A stretch of DNA of 64,000 bases from a virus: positions 1 to 64,000 of the IMG/VR virus record IMGVR_UViG_3300044859_001080, one strand, 5' to 3'. Both the position numbers and the translations under genes were made by a program. The notes beneath the pieces were generated by a model. It did not search any database. It worked only from the letters and a program-made list of their open reading frames with translations, and was not told where the DNA came from. Below, one piece after another: positions 47,250 through 55,808 of the stretch. How positions within the stretch are numbered: the stretch's first letter is position 1; every line of letters begins with the position of its first letter.

Positions 47250-47252
47250 TAT

Positions 47253-48308
47253 ATGGCAATTAATGATTTGTGTTTGAATGTTTATTTTGAGAATGATATT
47301 ATAGGTCCATATAATTTTCAATATAGTGGAATAACAAATGGCAAAAATTATTGGCATTCAACAGGAAGTTCAATGACAATAATTTGGAATTTAAGTAATA
47401 AATATTGGGAAGTTTTAAATTGGACAGGAGTTACAAATACAGCATTAAGAAGTGTAAATTCAAGTGATATACCAACAAGTGATTGGAAAATAAGGGGTGT
47501 TGCACCAAAGAATGATGTTTTGGTTACATATGGTGAATGTGATGGATATTCACCCATTTTATTAAGGTCAAAAATAACAAACAATAGTTGTGTTGGAAAT
47601 TGTGATGGTGTTATTGTGGCATCATCTTTAGGGGGCATTAAGCCTTATGTATATTCAATAAATAATGGTCAAACATATTCAAGTTCACCAATTTTTAAGG
47701 GTATTTGTGAAGGCCAATATAATTTATATGTTTCAGGTCAAACAGGTGGTGTAGCTTCAATTGTTTCAAATGTTTCTTCAGAAAATGAATTATCAAGATA
47801 TGAAATTAATTTATCAAATATTTCAGAGCAATTTATATCAGATGATACAATTCAAACAACATGGAAATTAAATATTAATCCAGAGTTAAAGGCTGGACAT
47901 GTATTAACATTAACAATGAATGCAAATCTTGAAACTTCATTATACCAACCAGGTTCAGCAAGTACAAACAATATTATTTCAGTTTATAAAAATAATTCTT
48001 TGTTAACTCCAAACATAATATCAAATTCATTGGCAACAAACAGACCATATTGTTCGCCAAATTTGATTAATACCACATATTCAGCATTAACTTATTCAAC
48101 AACAATAATTAGTGGAGATACATTAACAGGGACAACAACATCCATTATAAATAATAATGGTTATCAAGTGGATTCAAATGGTTGCTCAACAAAGGTGGAA
48201 CAAAAAAATACAATAAGAATTGATTCAGCCAAGATAAATACTTGCAGATGTTGTGAGATAATATTTAATTCTCAAAATTATGTTGGAATAAATTCACATA
48301 TTAAATAA
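47253..48308 (+). CDS. SprB-like adhesin/structural protein
   Basis: This 351-residue protein starts 3 nt after the previous stop. Residues about 105-175 match one SprB-type repeat (KITNNSCVGNCDGVIV, then GGIKPYVYSINNG and GQYNLYVSG). The C-terminal half is beta-rich and ends in a cysteine cluster (NTCRCCEII). The N-terminal 100 residues are unassigned. It probably belongs to the same adhesin group as its neighbours. Confidence 0.65.
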   Translation: MAINDLCLNVYFENDIIGPYNFQYSGITNGKNYWHSTGSSMTIIWNLSNKYWEVLNWTGVTNTALRSVNSSDIPTSDWKIRGVAPKNDVLVTYGECDGYSPILLRSKITNNSCVGNCDGVIVASSLGGIKPYVYSINNGQTYSSSPIFKGICEGQYNLYVSGQTGGVASIVSNVSSENELSRYEINLSNISEQFISDDTIQTTWKLNINPELKAGHVLTLTMNANLETSLYQPGSASTNNIISVYKNNSLLTPNIISNSLATNRPYCSPNLINTTYSALTYSTTIISGDTLTGTTTSIINNNGYQVDSNGCSTKVEQKNTIRIDSAKINTCRCCEIIFNSQNYVGINSHIK

Positions 48309-48324
48309 TTATATATAAAAGATA

Positions 48325-50514
48325 ATGAGTTATATTTTAAAAAATACATCTGGAAAAATAATTACAAGAATAACTGATGTTGGTAGGAAGGCAATATCAA
48401 AGGGGTTGTTCAATATTTCTTATTTCCAAGTTGGAGATAGTGAGATTGATTATATTGGAGATAATATTACAAATAATAATGTATTAATGCCAGCTTTTTG
48501 CGAGCATAATGATAATGCTGGTGGGTATAATGTTAACAAACAAAATGTAAAATATCCCTACTTTCTAAATGGTGCAATTGGTACAACATATGGAATTCCA
48601 TTTAATGAGTCAACAATAAAGGAATTTTATAATTTGGCAACAGATAAGGGATTTTTTGTTAGTGGAGTTACAACATATTCAGCCCAGACAACATCAGCAT
48701 ATACGGTTTCATCAAATTATATTGCAAGTATGCCAACAATAACTGGTCAAACAAGTTTATTGTTATCAGCAAATACATGTTCAGCAACAACTGGTGTTCC
48801 AAAAGTTGGTGATTTTCTTACCATTATTTTAGATGGTGTTGGGGATTGTGGTAGCATAAGAAATTCTTTTCCAATATTGACTTATAAGATTAGTGCATCA
48901 ACAATAAGTGGTAGTAATTATATTGTTGGATTGGATAGAAACCTACCAATATATTCAGCAAAGACAAGTGGAGGTGAGATAGCAAGATGTTTAATTTATC
49001 CATCAGGGATGACTGCGTTATATGATAGTGTTACACCAATGCCAAATTGGTCAAATGATGTTTTTAATTATGAAACGATTTGTGATACATCAGCAACAGT
49101 AGATACAAGAGTTTGGAATATGAATATTCCTTGGTCGCAAACTGTGGCAGGAATAACAGGGGATACTTATGAGGATTATACAAAATATGGATCACAATCA
49201 TATTTGGGAACAAAAGAATATTTGTATTCAAATTCTGGGCAAACATTATCAAGTGATAATGGTGCAGTTTATTATTATGATTCAAGATTGAATAAAATTA
49301 TTGTTGAATCAAAAAATCAAAAAGCAGTTGCAGTAATTCATTATACAAATCAATCTATTGATAATGTTTATGGGGAAAAATTTGCAACAATGCCATTTGA
49401 TGTTGCTGACCCAAAGGATACTAATGATTTGGCAAGAAAATTTAAATTAACAATTCCAACATTGATGTGGCATAAGTCTGATGGTTCAAGTATTGGGCAA
49501 AGTTTTTATATTGATCCCCCAAATGAACCAGGTAAATCTATTCCATATTATATCAAATCAACAAAGAATTCTGATATGAATCAGCCGGGCATTCGTTTCT
49601 TTAATTTATGGGATACAAATGAAAATTCAAAAAATGAGTTAAATAGAGTAGGAAGGGTTTTTCCTGATAGTAAAATTGTGGTTATTGATGATGATGAATT
49701 GGTTGCGGCATTGTCATATAAATCAAATAGGAATTGGACATTACCTGCACCAGAAGTTAGTTTAATAACACCAAATTTATTTGATACAGATACATCAAAT
49801 GATATTGGTGTTTTGACTGGGGATGGAAAAACTTTATGGGTTACATATCGTTTGGATTCAACAGGGTTTACAAATTCATTACATTGCAATTATTATCAAA
49901 ATATTGTTGGTCCTGATACTGGTTGTACAATAACAGCTCAGAATGTTGCGGTTAAATTTGGGGAAGAATTTCCATTTTTATATACAAATAATAGTTTGTC
50001 AGGTTTTTCAGCAAATGAAATTAAAATTTTGGCACAAAGAACAAATACAAATAGTTTGCCAGAACCAAACCAATGGAGAATAATTGATTTTACAAGCCAG
50101 ATTGCTTCAACAAAAATAAATGGATATATCCCAGAATCAGGTTTAACTAAAACAACATTTGTTATTACAGAATCAAATTACACAGCTGCAACAATATATG
50201 ATTTGGCAAAATTCATTGATGTTCCTTTAAATAGTCAACCAACAAAGTTAAATTTTGGGGATGAATATTATTTTTATGGAAACATTCAAACTGGAATTGT
50301 GGCAACAATATATGAAATGAAATATGCTGTTAATCTTGTTATAACACAATTTTCAACAACAACAAATCCAACTTATGTAACTGGTAAGAATAAGTATATT
50401 ACTGAAATTGGACTTTACAATTCCAACAAAGAACTTATGGTTATATCAAAATTAAGTTCACCTATTGAGAGAGTTTTGGGGGATCAACAATTTAACATAA
50501 GTTTAGATTTTTAA
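48325..50514 (+). CDS. Putative tail/structural protein
   Basis: This 729-residue protein has an N-terminus (SYILKNTSGKIITRITDVGRK, then ISKGLFNISYFQVGDSEID) recalling the start of phage tail or baseplate-fibre proteins that pass from a helix into beta domains. The rest is Asn/Thr/Ser-rich and beta-rich, ending in a segment VTGKNKYITEIGLYNSNKEL and an acidic, strand-like tail. Its stop shares a base with the RuvC-like start. Family not identified; structural role by context. Confidence 0.62.
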   Translation: MSYILKNTSGKIITRITDVGRKAISKGLFNISYFQVGDSEIDYIGDNITNNNVLMPAFCEHNDNAGGYNVNKQNVKYPYFLNGAIGTTYGIPFNESTIKEFYNLATDKGFFVSGVTTYSAQTTSAYTVSSNYIASMPTITGQTSLLLSANTCSATTGVPKVGDFLTIILDGVGDCGSIRNSFPILTYKISASTISGSNYIVGLDRNLPIYSAKTSGGEIARCLIYPSGMTALYDSVTPMPNWSNDVFNYETICDTSATVDTRVWNMNIPWSQTVAGITGDTYEDYTKYGSQSYLGTKEYLYSNSGQTLSSDNGAVYYYDSRLNKIIVESKNQKAVAVIHYTNQSIDNVYGEKFATMPFDVADPKDTNDLARKFKLTIPTLMWHKSDGSSIGQSFYIDPPNEPGKSIPYYIKSTKNSDMNQPGIRFFNLWDTNENSKNELNRVGRVFPDSKIVVIDDDELVAALSYKSNRNWTLPAPEVSLITPNLFDTDTSNDIGVLTGDGKTLWVTYRLDSTGFTNSLHCNYYQNIVGPDTGCTITAQNVAVKFGEEFPFLYTNNSLSGFSANEIKILAQRTNTNSLPEPNQWRIIDFTSQIASTKINGYIPESGLTKTTFVITESNYTAATIYDLAKFIDVPLNSQPTKLNFGDEYYFYGNIQTGIVATIYEMKYAVNLVITQFSTTTNPTYVTGKNKYITEIGLYNSNKELMVISKLSSPIERVLGDQQFNISLDF

Positions 50515-51116
50515 TGGTAAATAAAATAGATATTAATTCGCCCAAAGTATTGGGACTTGATGTGTCAACAAAGACAATTGGAATTGCTTTGTTTGATACT
50601 AATTCTGAAAAATTATTGGAATTAACACATTTGTCGCCAATTCCAAAATCAGAAATGAATTCAAAGATAGAAGAACTTATTGTTAAGTCAACTTTATTCA
50701 AATTAAAATTGGAAGATTATAAAAATCTTGGAATAACAAAAGTAATTATAGAAGAACCATTATTAACTTCAAACAATGTAAATACTGTTGGTATATTAAT
50801 GAGGTTTAATACATTAGTTTGTAAAGAAGTTTTTGATGTATTGAATATTATGCCAGAATTTATTTCAACATACAATGCAAGAAAGTTTGCTTATCCAGAA
50901 TTAACTCAAAAGAATAAAAACGGTAAAGAAGTTTTGTTTGGGGGGTTGGACAAATCAATGGATAAGAAAAAATTAATATTGGATTTGGTTGCAGTGAAAG
51001 AACCCCAAATCACTTGGCATTACGACAAGAAGGGAAATTTGAAAAAAGAAAATTTTGACCAAACTGATGCTTATACAGCAGTCCTTGGATATATGAAGAT
51101 GAAAAACATTTGGTAA
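50514..51116 (+). CDS. RuvC-like Holliday junction resolvase
   Basis: This 200-residue protein has an RNase H-fold nuclease pattern: VLGLDVSTKTIGIAL near residue 12 with the first metal Asp, KVIIEEPLL near residue 79 with the acidic second position, and FDQTDAYTAVLGY near residue 182 with the terminal Asp pair. This fits RuvC-type resolvases of phages, which cut branched DNA before packaging. It overlaps the previous gene by one base (TAATG). The catalytic acids look complete. It could instead be a related crossover nuclease of the same fold. Confidence 0.75.
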   Translation: MVNKIDINSPKVLGLDVSTKTIGIALFDTNSEKLLELTHLSPIPKSEMNSKIEELIVKSTLFKLKLEDYKNLGITKVIIEEPLLTSNNVNTVGILMRFNTLVCKEVFDVLNIMPEFISTYNARKFAYPELTQKNKNGKEVLFGGLDKSMDKKKLILDLVAVKEPQITWHYDKKGNLKKENFDQTDAYTAVLGYMKMKNIW

Positions 51117-51140
51117 TTCGCAAATTCTTACATATATTTG
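51109..51140 (+). promoter_or_regulatory. Bacteroidetes-type promoter directly before the primase
   Basis: TTTG at 51109-51112, 20 nt, then TATATTTG at 51133-51140 match the TTTG-N19-21-TAnnTTTG consensus. The ATG follows 4 nt after the -7 box, so transcription would start at or beside the A of ATG, giving a leaderless mRNA. Confidence 0.6.
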
Positions 51141-51144
51141 CGAA
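51117..51144. promoter_or_regulatory. Palindrome overlapping primase promoter and start
   Basis: A perfect 9-bp inverted repeat, TTCGCAAAT at 51117-51125 and ATTTGCGAA at 51136-51144, has a 10-nt spacer. Its right arm covers the end of the -7 box and abuts the ATG. It could be an operator or an RNA hairpin between the RuvC-like stop and the primase start. No T-run follows, so it is not a standard terminator. Confidence 0.55.
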
Positions 51145-52053
51145 ATGGAGAATCAAGATAAAGAAATAGAAGTTATATTGGGTTTGATAAGTGATGTGAT
51201 TGGTGAACCAGTCAAATCATTTACCACAAAACACCAATACACATATAATTGCCCCCTTTGCGATGAAGGGGAGAATAAAGGCAATCTTGAAGTATCACTA
51301 TTAAAACATTTATATCATTGTTGGAGCTGTGGTGATGATTCTGAAAAGACACATGGTCCACTTGGCAAGTTATTTGATGTATTTGGCACAAAGAAGCAAA
51401 AGAGATTATATGATTTGGTTAAACCTGAGAACTTAAAGGTTAATGATATTTTTTATCCAAAATTAAGATTACCAGAGGGGTTTGTTACCTTTGAAGATTC
51501 TCATCCATTGCATATCCCTAGGAAAGAAGCATACAATTATTTGCTTGATAGGGGAATAACAGATGATATGATAAAAAAATATAACATTGGTTATACTGTA
51601 AAAGGGGATTTTGCTTATAGAATAATAATTCCATCGTATGATAAGGGTGGGGTATTAAATTATTTCTTGGGGAGATCATGGGTTAAGAGAAAGATTAAAT
51701 ATAAGAATGCCAATGCCCCAAAAGATGAGATTATATTTAATGAACATTTAATTAATTGGTCAGAAGATATATATTTGACTGAAGGGGTTTTTGATAGTAT
51801 ATTTCTACCCAATCCAATTCCATTATTGGGCAAGCATCTTAGTAATAAGTTATTTACTTTATTGTATGAAAAGGCAGAGAAGGATATTATTCTTTGTCTG
51901 GATGGGGATGCTTATAAGGATTCATTAAGATTATATAATGAGTTAAATGGGGGAAATTTATATGATAGAATAAAGATGGTTAAATTACCTTATGACAAAG
52001 ATGTTTGTGAGTTAAGGGGGGATATTGATAAATATTATATTAAAATTAAGTAA
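51145..52053 (+). CDS. DNA primase (DnaG/gp61-like)
   Basis: This 302-residue protein has an N-terminal zinc ribbon, C36-x2-C39 and C59-x2-C62 (CPLC and CWSC), then a TOPRIM domain with ITDDMIKKYNIGY ahead of DIYLTEGVFDS (catalytic Glu) and ILCLDGDAYKDS (acidic pair). It makes RNA primers for the gp41-like helicase encoded at 2.4 kb. The length is close to T4 gp61 (342) and it has no helicase domain. Its 3' end is followed by 1 nt before the next gene's ATG. Confidence 0.87.
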   Translation: MENQDKEIEVILGLISDVIGEPVKSFTTKHQYTYNCPLCDEGENKGNLEVSLLKHLYHCWSCGDDSEKTHGPLGKLFDVFGTKKQKRLYDLVKPENLKVNDIFYPKLRLPEGFVTFEDSHPLHIPRKEAYNYLLDRGITDDMIKKYNIGYTVKGDFAYRIIIPSYDKGGVLNYFLGRSWVKRKIKYKNANAPKDEIIFNEHLINWSEDIYLTEGVFDSIFLPNPIPLLGKHLSNKLFTLLYEKAEKDIILCLDGDAYKDSLRLYNELNGGNLYDRIKMVKLPYDKDVCELRGDIDKYYIKIK

Positions 52054-52054
52054 A

Positions 52055-52879
52055 ATGAATTTACATGAGGTTGCAAAAGATATTAGAGATATTATTGCTA
52101 AAAGACAAGAAGAATTAAATTTGACATTTATTGAGGAGGATCACATATATCATATGAATGGTAAAAGTGATTATCCTTCTGTATCAAAAATAATTAAAAA
52201 ATATTACAAGGAATTTCCAGGAGAAGAAATTGCTCACAGAAAAGCAAAGGGGGATGAGGTTAAAGCACAAAAGTATTTGACTGAATGGGCAGAAAGTGCA
52301 AACTATGCAGCAAACCTTGGTTCTAGTGTCCATTTCTTTTTGGAGCAAAGACTAATTCATATGTATGGTGATTATAAGAAAATTAGGCAACCTGTTTTTG
52401 AGTGTGATTTAACACAAGAGATTATGTCTGATAGAATGATATCAGCTGGTTTTGCTTATCTTAATCTTATGCATGATAGAGGTGCTGTTCTTATTGACAC
52501 AGAAATGGTATTGGGGGATCCCGACCTTGGGTATGTTGGCCAGCCAGATAAGGTATGGTTAATCCCAAATAAGGAAAAGACAGATTATGGAATTGTTATT
52601 ACAGACTGGAAGACAAACAAGGAGAAAAGTTTCCAGGTTTCCACCTTCACAGAGAATATGTTTAAACCCTTTGAGAAGTATTCCAGCACAGCCCTAGCGC
52701 ATTATTATATACAATTACCACTCTATGGTAGGCTGCTACTTAAAATGCTCTCACAATCAAAATATGAGGGAATTAACTTTTATGGTTCAGTTATTTGTCA
52801 TCTAAAATCAGAGGGGGGTTATGCAGAATATAAAGTTCCAAAAGAGGTGAATGAGATTGTTTTTAATCTAAAAATATAG
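52055..52879 (+). CDS. PD-(D/E)XK nuclease (Cas4/RecB-like)
   Basis: This protein has 274 residues from ATG 52055. The active-site core is visible: SSVHFFLEQ near residue 91, LGYVGQPDKVWLI with the metal Asp near residue 160, IVITDWKTNKEK with D-x-K near residue 180 and YIQLPLYGRLL near residue 220 as the QxxxY motif, all typical of RecB/Cas4-family exonucleases. It lies after the primase, so it is probably a DNA-processing nuclease for recombination or host DNA degradation. No iron-sulfur cysteine set is visible, unlike true Cas4. Confidence 0.8.
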   Translation: MNLHEVAKDIRDIIAKRQEELNLTFIEEDHIYHMNGKSDYPSVSKIIKKYYKEFPGEEIAHRKAKGDEVKAQKYLTEWAESANYAANLGSSVHFFLEQRLIHMYGDYKKIRQPVFECDLTQEIMSDRMISAGFAYLNLMHDRGAVLIDTEMVLGDPDLGYVGQPDKVWLIPNKEKTDYGIVITDWKTNKEKSFQVSTFTENMFKPFEKYSSTALAHYYIQLPLYGRLLLKMLSQSKYEGINFYGSVICHLKSEGGYAEYKVPKEVNEIVFNLKI

Positions 52880-52900
52880 TTAGAAATATTTTCACAGAAG

Positions 52901-52932
52901 TTTGGTTTGTTTGAATATTGTTCTTATCTTTG
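52901..52932 (+). promoter_or_regulatory. Bacteroidetes-type promoter (TTTG-N20-TATCTTTG)
   Basis: TTTG at 52901-52904 is followed after 20 nt by TATCTTTG at 52925-52932, a full match to the Bacteroidetes primary-sigma consensus. The expected start near 52938 gives a short leader of about 18 nt to the ATG at 52956. Probably read by host polymerase early in infection. Confidence 0.8.
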
Positions 52933-52955
52933 CAACCTAATCAAAACAAAACAAC

Positions 52956-53750
52956 ATGACAACCAACCAATTCAAGTATGTGGGACAAGGAATTAAGCCA
53001 GAAAACTTTATATATGTTGGCTATTACACCTCATTTACAGTACCAAATGGTGAGGATGGGTATGACACCGAGACCGAGTTTGAGGTTGATTTTGATAAGA
53101 TTGGCGTGGATGACCCAAAAGGTTGGATGGGTAATTTTGACCCAAAGGGCAACAAATGTTCTTGTTGCAACCATGCCATAAAGAGGGGGTCATTCTTCTT
53201 GAATCAAGAAACCTCTGATTTAATTTATGTTGGGTTTGATTGTACCAACAACATTATGAAATATACCTTTGATGTTGAAGGTATTACCAAGCAAACTATG
53301 GCTCAACGCAAGAGAAGGTTGAAGCAGATTGAAATAGCCAAGATATTAACATCTAATGAAGGTTTGGAGGAAACATTATCTGTTAATGATGTTAAAATTA
53401 GAGAGATTGCAAGCAAGTTCTTCAGTTCAGGCAAGATTTCAGAGAAACAAATAGAATTTATTAAAGTTTTAGCAGAGAGAAGAAGGCAGTTGGAATTAGT
53501 TGCAAATGAGGTTGTTGTGGGAAGGTATAAAAGTTTATTCAGAGTTATTTCCTGCAAAGGTATTGTTGACTCCTACACTGGTTCAGTTAAATACAAGTTG
53601 TTGATTGAGAATATTGAAGGTAAATGGAAGGCCTATGGTAATGTAGGTAGCCTTATTGGGCTTGGTGAGGAAATTACTGCTACTGCAACATTCAAAAAAT
53701 CAGATAATGACCCATTATTTGGTTATTTCAGCAGAATTAAAGTTTGGTAG
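52956..53750 (+). CDS. Zinc-ribbon-like hypothetical protein
   Basis: This 264-residue protein has a C-x-C-C cluster (KCSCCNHAIKRG) and a later GFDCTNN, which could bind zinc. The N-terminal 60 residues are acidic (DGYDTETEFEVDFD). A charged helical middle (LKQIEIAKILTS, then EKQIEFIKVLAERRRQ) and a beta C-terminus (VISCKGIVDSYTG, ending GYFSRIKVW) follow. I do not recognise the family. It has a strong host-type promoter, which suggests early expression, perhaps to alter host functions (inference). Confidence 0.68.
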   Translation: MTTNQFKYVGQGIKPENFIYVGYYTSFTVPNGEDGYDTETEFEVDFDKIGVDDPKGWMGNFDPKGNKCSCCNHAIKRGSFFLNQETSDLIYVGFDCTNNIMKYTFDVEGITKQTMAQRKRRLKQIEIAKILTSNEGLEETLSVNDVKIREIASKFFSSGKISEKQIEFIKVLAERRRQLELVANEVVVGRYKSLFRVISCKGIVDSYTGSVKYKLLIENIEGKWKAYGNVGSLIGLGEEITATATFKKSDNDPLFGYFSRIKVW

Positions 53751-53808
53751 ATTCACCCCTTATTATTTATTATATACATTTCATTAACAAATTAAAATAT
53801 AAAATAAT

Positions 53809-54039
53809 ATGGACTTTACATTAGGCGTGCTTTTAAAATCAAAATCATTTGGTTTGTTTGCAAATGCAATAGGTGAATATTGTACAGTTAGCACTTTTTA
53901 TGTAAAAAATACAAAAAAAATTCAAGTAATTTTTGCAAAACCAGGAGAAATAGCAAAAAGACCTGCAATTAATACAATTTCTGAAAATAAAGTAAAAAAA
54001 TTACTTATAAATGAAGGTTTCCAATTAGTGGAAAAATAA
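53809..54039 (+). CDS. Small hypothetical protein
   Basis: This 76-residue basic protein starts LGVLLKSKSFGLFANAIGEY, with lysine-rich strands after it and an ending KKLLINEGFQLVEK that looks like a helix-turn. No motif is recognised. It stands between two gaps. The upstream 58 nt contain only a diverged TATTTATT (53764-53771), which I do not count. Confidence 0.6.
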   Translation: MDFTLGVLLKSKSFGLFANAIGEYCTVSTFYVKNTKKIQVIFAKPGEIAKRPAINTISENKVKKLLINEGFQLVEK

Positions 54040-54067
54040 TATTGGCAATATATTGATAGAATGATTT

Positions 54068-54075
54068 TATTTATC
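54068..54075 (+). promoter_or_regulatory. TATTTATC element upstream of gp47
   Basis: TATTTATC (7 of 8) ends 20 nt before the ATG of the gp47-like gene, in a 56-nt gap. It could start the gp47-gp46 transcript. Weak because the region is AT-rich. Confidence 0.35.
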
Positions 54076-54095
54076 TATGTTTACAAAAAAACAAT

Positions 54096-54875
54096 ATGAT
54101 AAATAAAATCATTCATTTTTCTGATTTACATATTAGGTTATATAAGGATCATAATTTGTTTAGGGAAATATTATCTGAAGCATTTAGCCAATGGGTAGAA
54201 CTAAAACCAGACAGAATTGTTTTTACAGGAGATTTGGTACATAGCAAGAACCAGATGACTCCTGAACTTGTAGAGTTTATTGTCTGGGTTCTTGAGGAGT
54301 GTGCAAAGATTAGTAAGACCATTATCATAATTGGCAATCATGATTTCCTAGAAACAAATATGGATAGATTAGATGCTATTACTCCAATTGTAGATTCAAT
54401 AAAAAATCCAAAAATTAGTTATCTTAAAGATCGGGGGGTTTATGTTGATGAGAACATTAACTGGTGTGTATATTCGTTAATGCAACATAATATCCCCCCA
54501 GACATCCCAAGTTCCGAATCATTTAATATTGGCTTATTTCATGGTCCAGTTAATGGATTGAAAACTGATTTAGGTTTTAGTATTGAAGATGGTTATGAAA
54601 CTGATATATTTAAGGGTTGTGATATTGTTTTTTGTGGTGATATTCACAAACGTGCAATATTTGATATTCCTGGGGGTAAAAAAGCAATAATGGTTGGTAG
54701 CACAATTCAACATAATATGGGGGAAACCATATCAAATCATGGATATGGAATATATACAATTGATGATGATAAATATGAATTTGTTGATTTGGATAACCCC
54801 CAGCCATATTTAAGTTTTAAGATAACTTCATATGATGATATAAAAAATAATAATGAAATTTTAACAAACAAATAA
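54096..54875 (+). CDS. Recombination endonuclease subunit gp47/SbcD-like
   Basis: This 259-residue metallophosphoesterase has D10-x-H12 in HFSDLHIRL, G45-D46 in FTGDLVHS, G80-N-H-D83 in IIGNHDFLE and a late CGDIHKR, the canonical dinuclear metal site of Mre11/SbcD/gp47. With gp46 it forms a nuclease that resects DNA ends for recombination-dependent replication. It is shorter than T4 gp47 (339), lacking most of the C-terminal capping region. The next gene starts one base after its stop. Confidence 0.88.
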   Translation: MINKIIHFSDLHIRLYKDHNLFREILSEAFSQWVELKPDRIVFTGDLVHSKNQMTPELVEFIVWVLEECAKISKTIIIIGNHDFLETNMDRLDAITPIVDSIKNPKISYLKDRGVYVDENINWCVYSLMQHNIPPDIPSSESFNIGLFHGPVNGLKTDLGFSIEDGYETDIFKGCDIVFCGDIHKRAIFDIPGGKKAIMVGSTIQHNMGETISNHGYGIYTIDDDKYEFVDLDNPQPYLSFKITSYDDIKNNNEILTNK

Positions 54876-54876
54876 T

Positions 54877-55467
54877 ATGAAAACACAGATTATAACAAAT
54901 GATGCTTTCTTTATTGATATCATCAGATATTGTGAGGTAAATAATATTCCAGATATTGATGATTTCGTATCACAATGTTTGAAGTCAGGATTTTATATTG
55001 AGAAGTATGGGGTATTAGGTCATAATGTTGAAAGCCAACCCAAAGAAATTATCAGAGAGGTTGAAAAGATTGTTGAAGTCACAGTTGATAGAATTGTTGA
55101 AAAGATTGTGGAGGTTGATAGGATTGTTGAAGTCCCAGTTGATAGGATTGTTGAGATAACAAAAGAAGTCCCCATATATAAAGAAATAATTAAGGAAGTG
55201 CAGACTGGGGGTGTTAGGGTTGAAATCAAAGAGATTGAGGTAATTAAGGAAGTTCCAGTTATCCAAGAAGTTTTTGTTATCAAGGAGGTTCAGATGGAGA
55301 ATACAGAATGTGAAAATGAATTAAGTGATTTCAAGATGAAAGTTAATTCAATGACTGAAGAATTAATAAATAAGAATAGAATTATAGAAGATTATAGAAG
55401 ATTATTTTCTGATATGACAAATCAGTCAGCAAGATATCATAAATCATCAAACATAAAAATTAGATAA
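54877..55467 (+). CDS. Repetitive coiled-coil protein between gp47 and gp46
   Basis: This 196-residue protein has a folded N-terminus (1-50, ending FYIEKYGVLGH) and then about 90 residues of VEKIVEV, VDRIVEV and KEVPIYKEI-type repeats, then a charged helix. The repeats have a beta/coiled periodicity of about seven to twelve residues. Similar valine/glutamate repeats are found in bacterial and phage tether proteins. It is tightly coupled to gp47 and the next gene, so it may link to the nuclease, but this is unproven. Confidence 0.65.
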   Translation: MKTQIITNDAFFIDIIRYCEVNNIPDIDDFVSQCLKSGFYIEKYGVLGHNVESQPKEIIREVEKIVEVTVDRIVEKIVEVDRIVEVPVDRIVEITKEVPIYKEIIKEVQTGGVRVEIKEIEVIKEVPVIQEVFVIKEVQMENTECENELSDFKMKVNSMTEELINKNRIIEDYRRLFSDMTNQSARYHKSSNIKIR

Positions 55468-55468
55468 T

Positions 55469-55807
55469 ATGGACATTTTAATTTGGGTTTTCACAAGCTA
55501 CGGTCTTATGAACATAATGGTTTATGGATCAATATTTTCAGGGTTAAGAGATTTTTTTAACAATACAGGAAAGAGGGATATTTTAATTATATCCCCCATT
55601 TTTAGATTTATTTATGGGATTATATCTTGTCCAATGTGTTTCAGCACTTGGGGTGGATTTTTCTTGGGGGCATTCATTTATTCCCCAACAATGCAATATC
55701 TTGGAAGTTGTTATGAGATGTCTTGGTTTTTTGATGGGATATTTTCATCAGGAGTTGTTTGGGCATTAAATTCAATTATTGAATGGTATGAAAATAAATC
55801 AAACTAA
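55469..55807 (+). CDS. Small membrane protein (DUF1360-like)
   Basis: This 112-residue protein has two or three hydrophobic helices: LIWVFTSYGLMNIMVYGSIF, FIYGIISCPMCFSTWGGFFL and a third near IFSSGVVWALNSII. The motif CPMCFSTWGG resembles the CxxCxGxW signature of DUF1360 membrane proteins. Function unknown. It is inserted between a gp47-associated gene and gp46, with one-base spacing on both sides. Confidence 0.65.
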   Translation: MDILIWVFTSYGLMNIMVYGSIFSGLRDFFNNTGKRDILIISPIFRFIYGIISCPMCFSTWGGFFLGAFIYSPTMQYLGSCYEMSWFFDGIFSSGVVWALNSIIEWYENKSN

Positions 55808-55808
55808 T

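Noticed and set aside
53764-53771. TATTTATT as another promoter element
   Set aside because: It is 37 nt from the next ATG, outside the spacing of the other copies.
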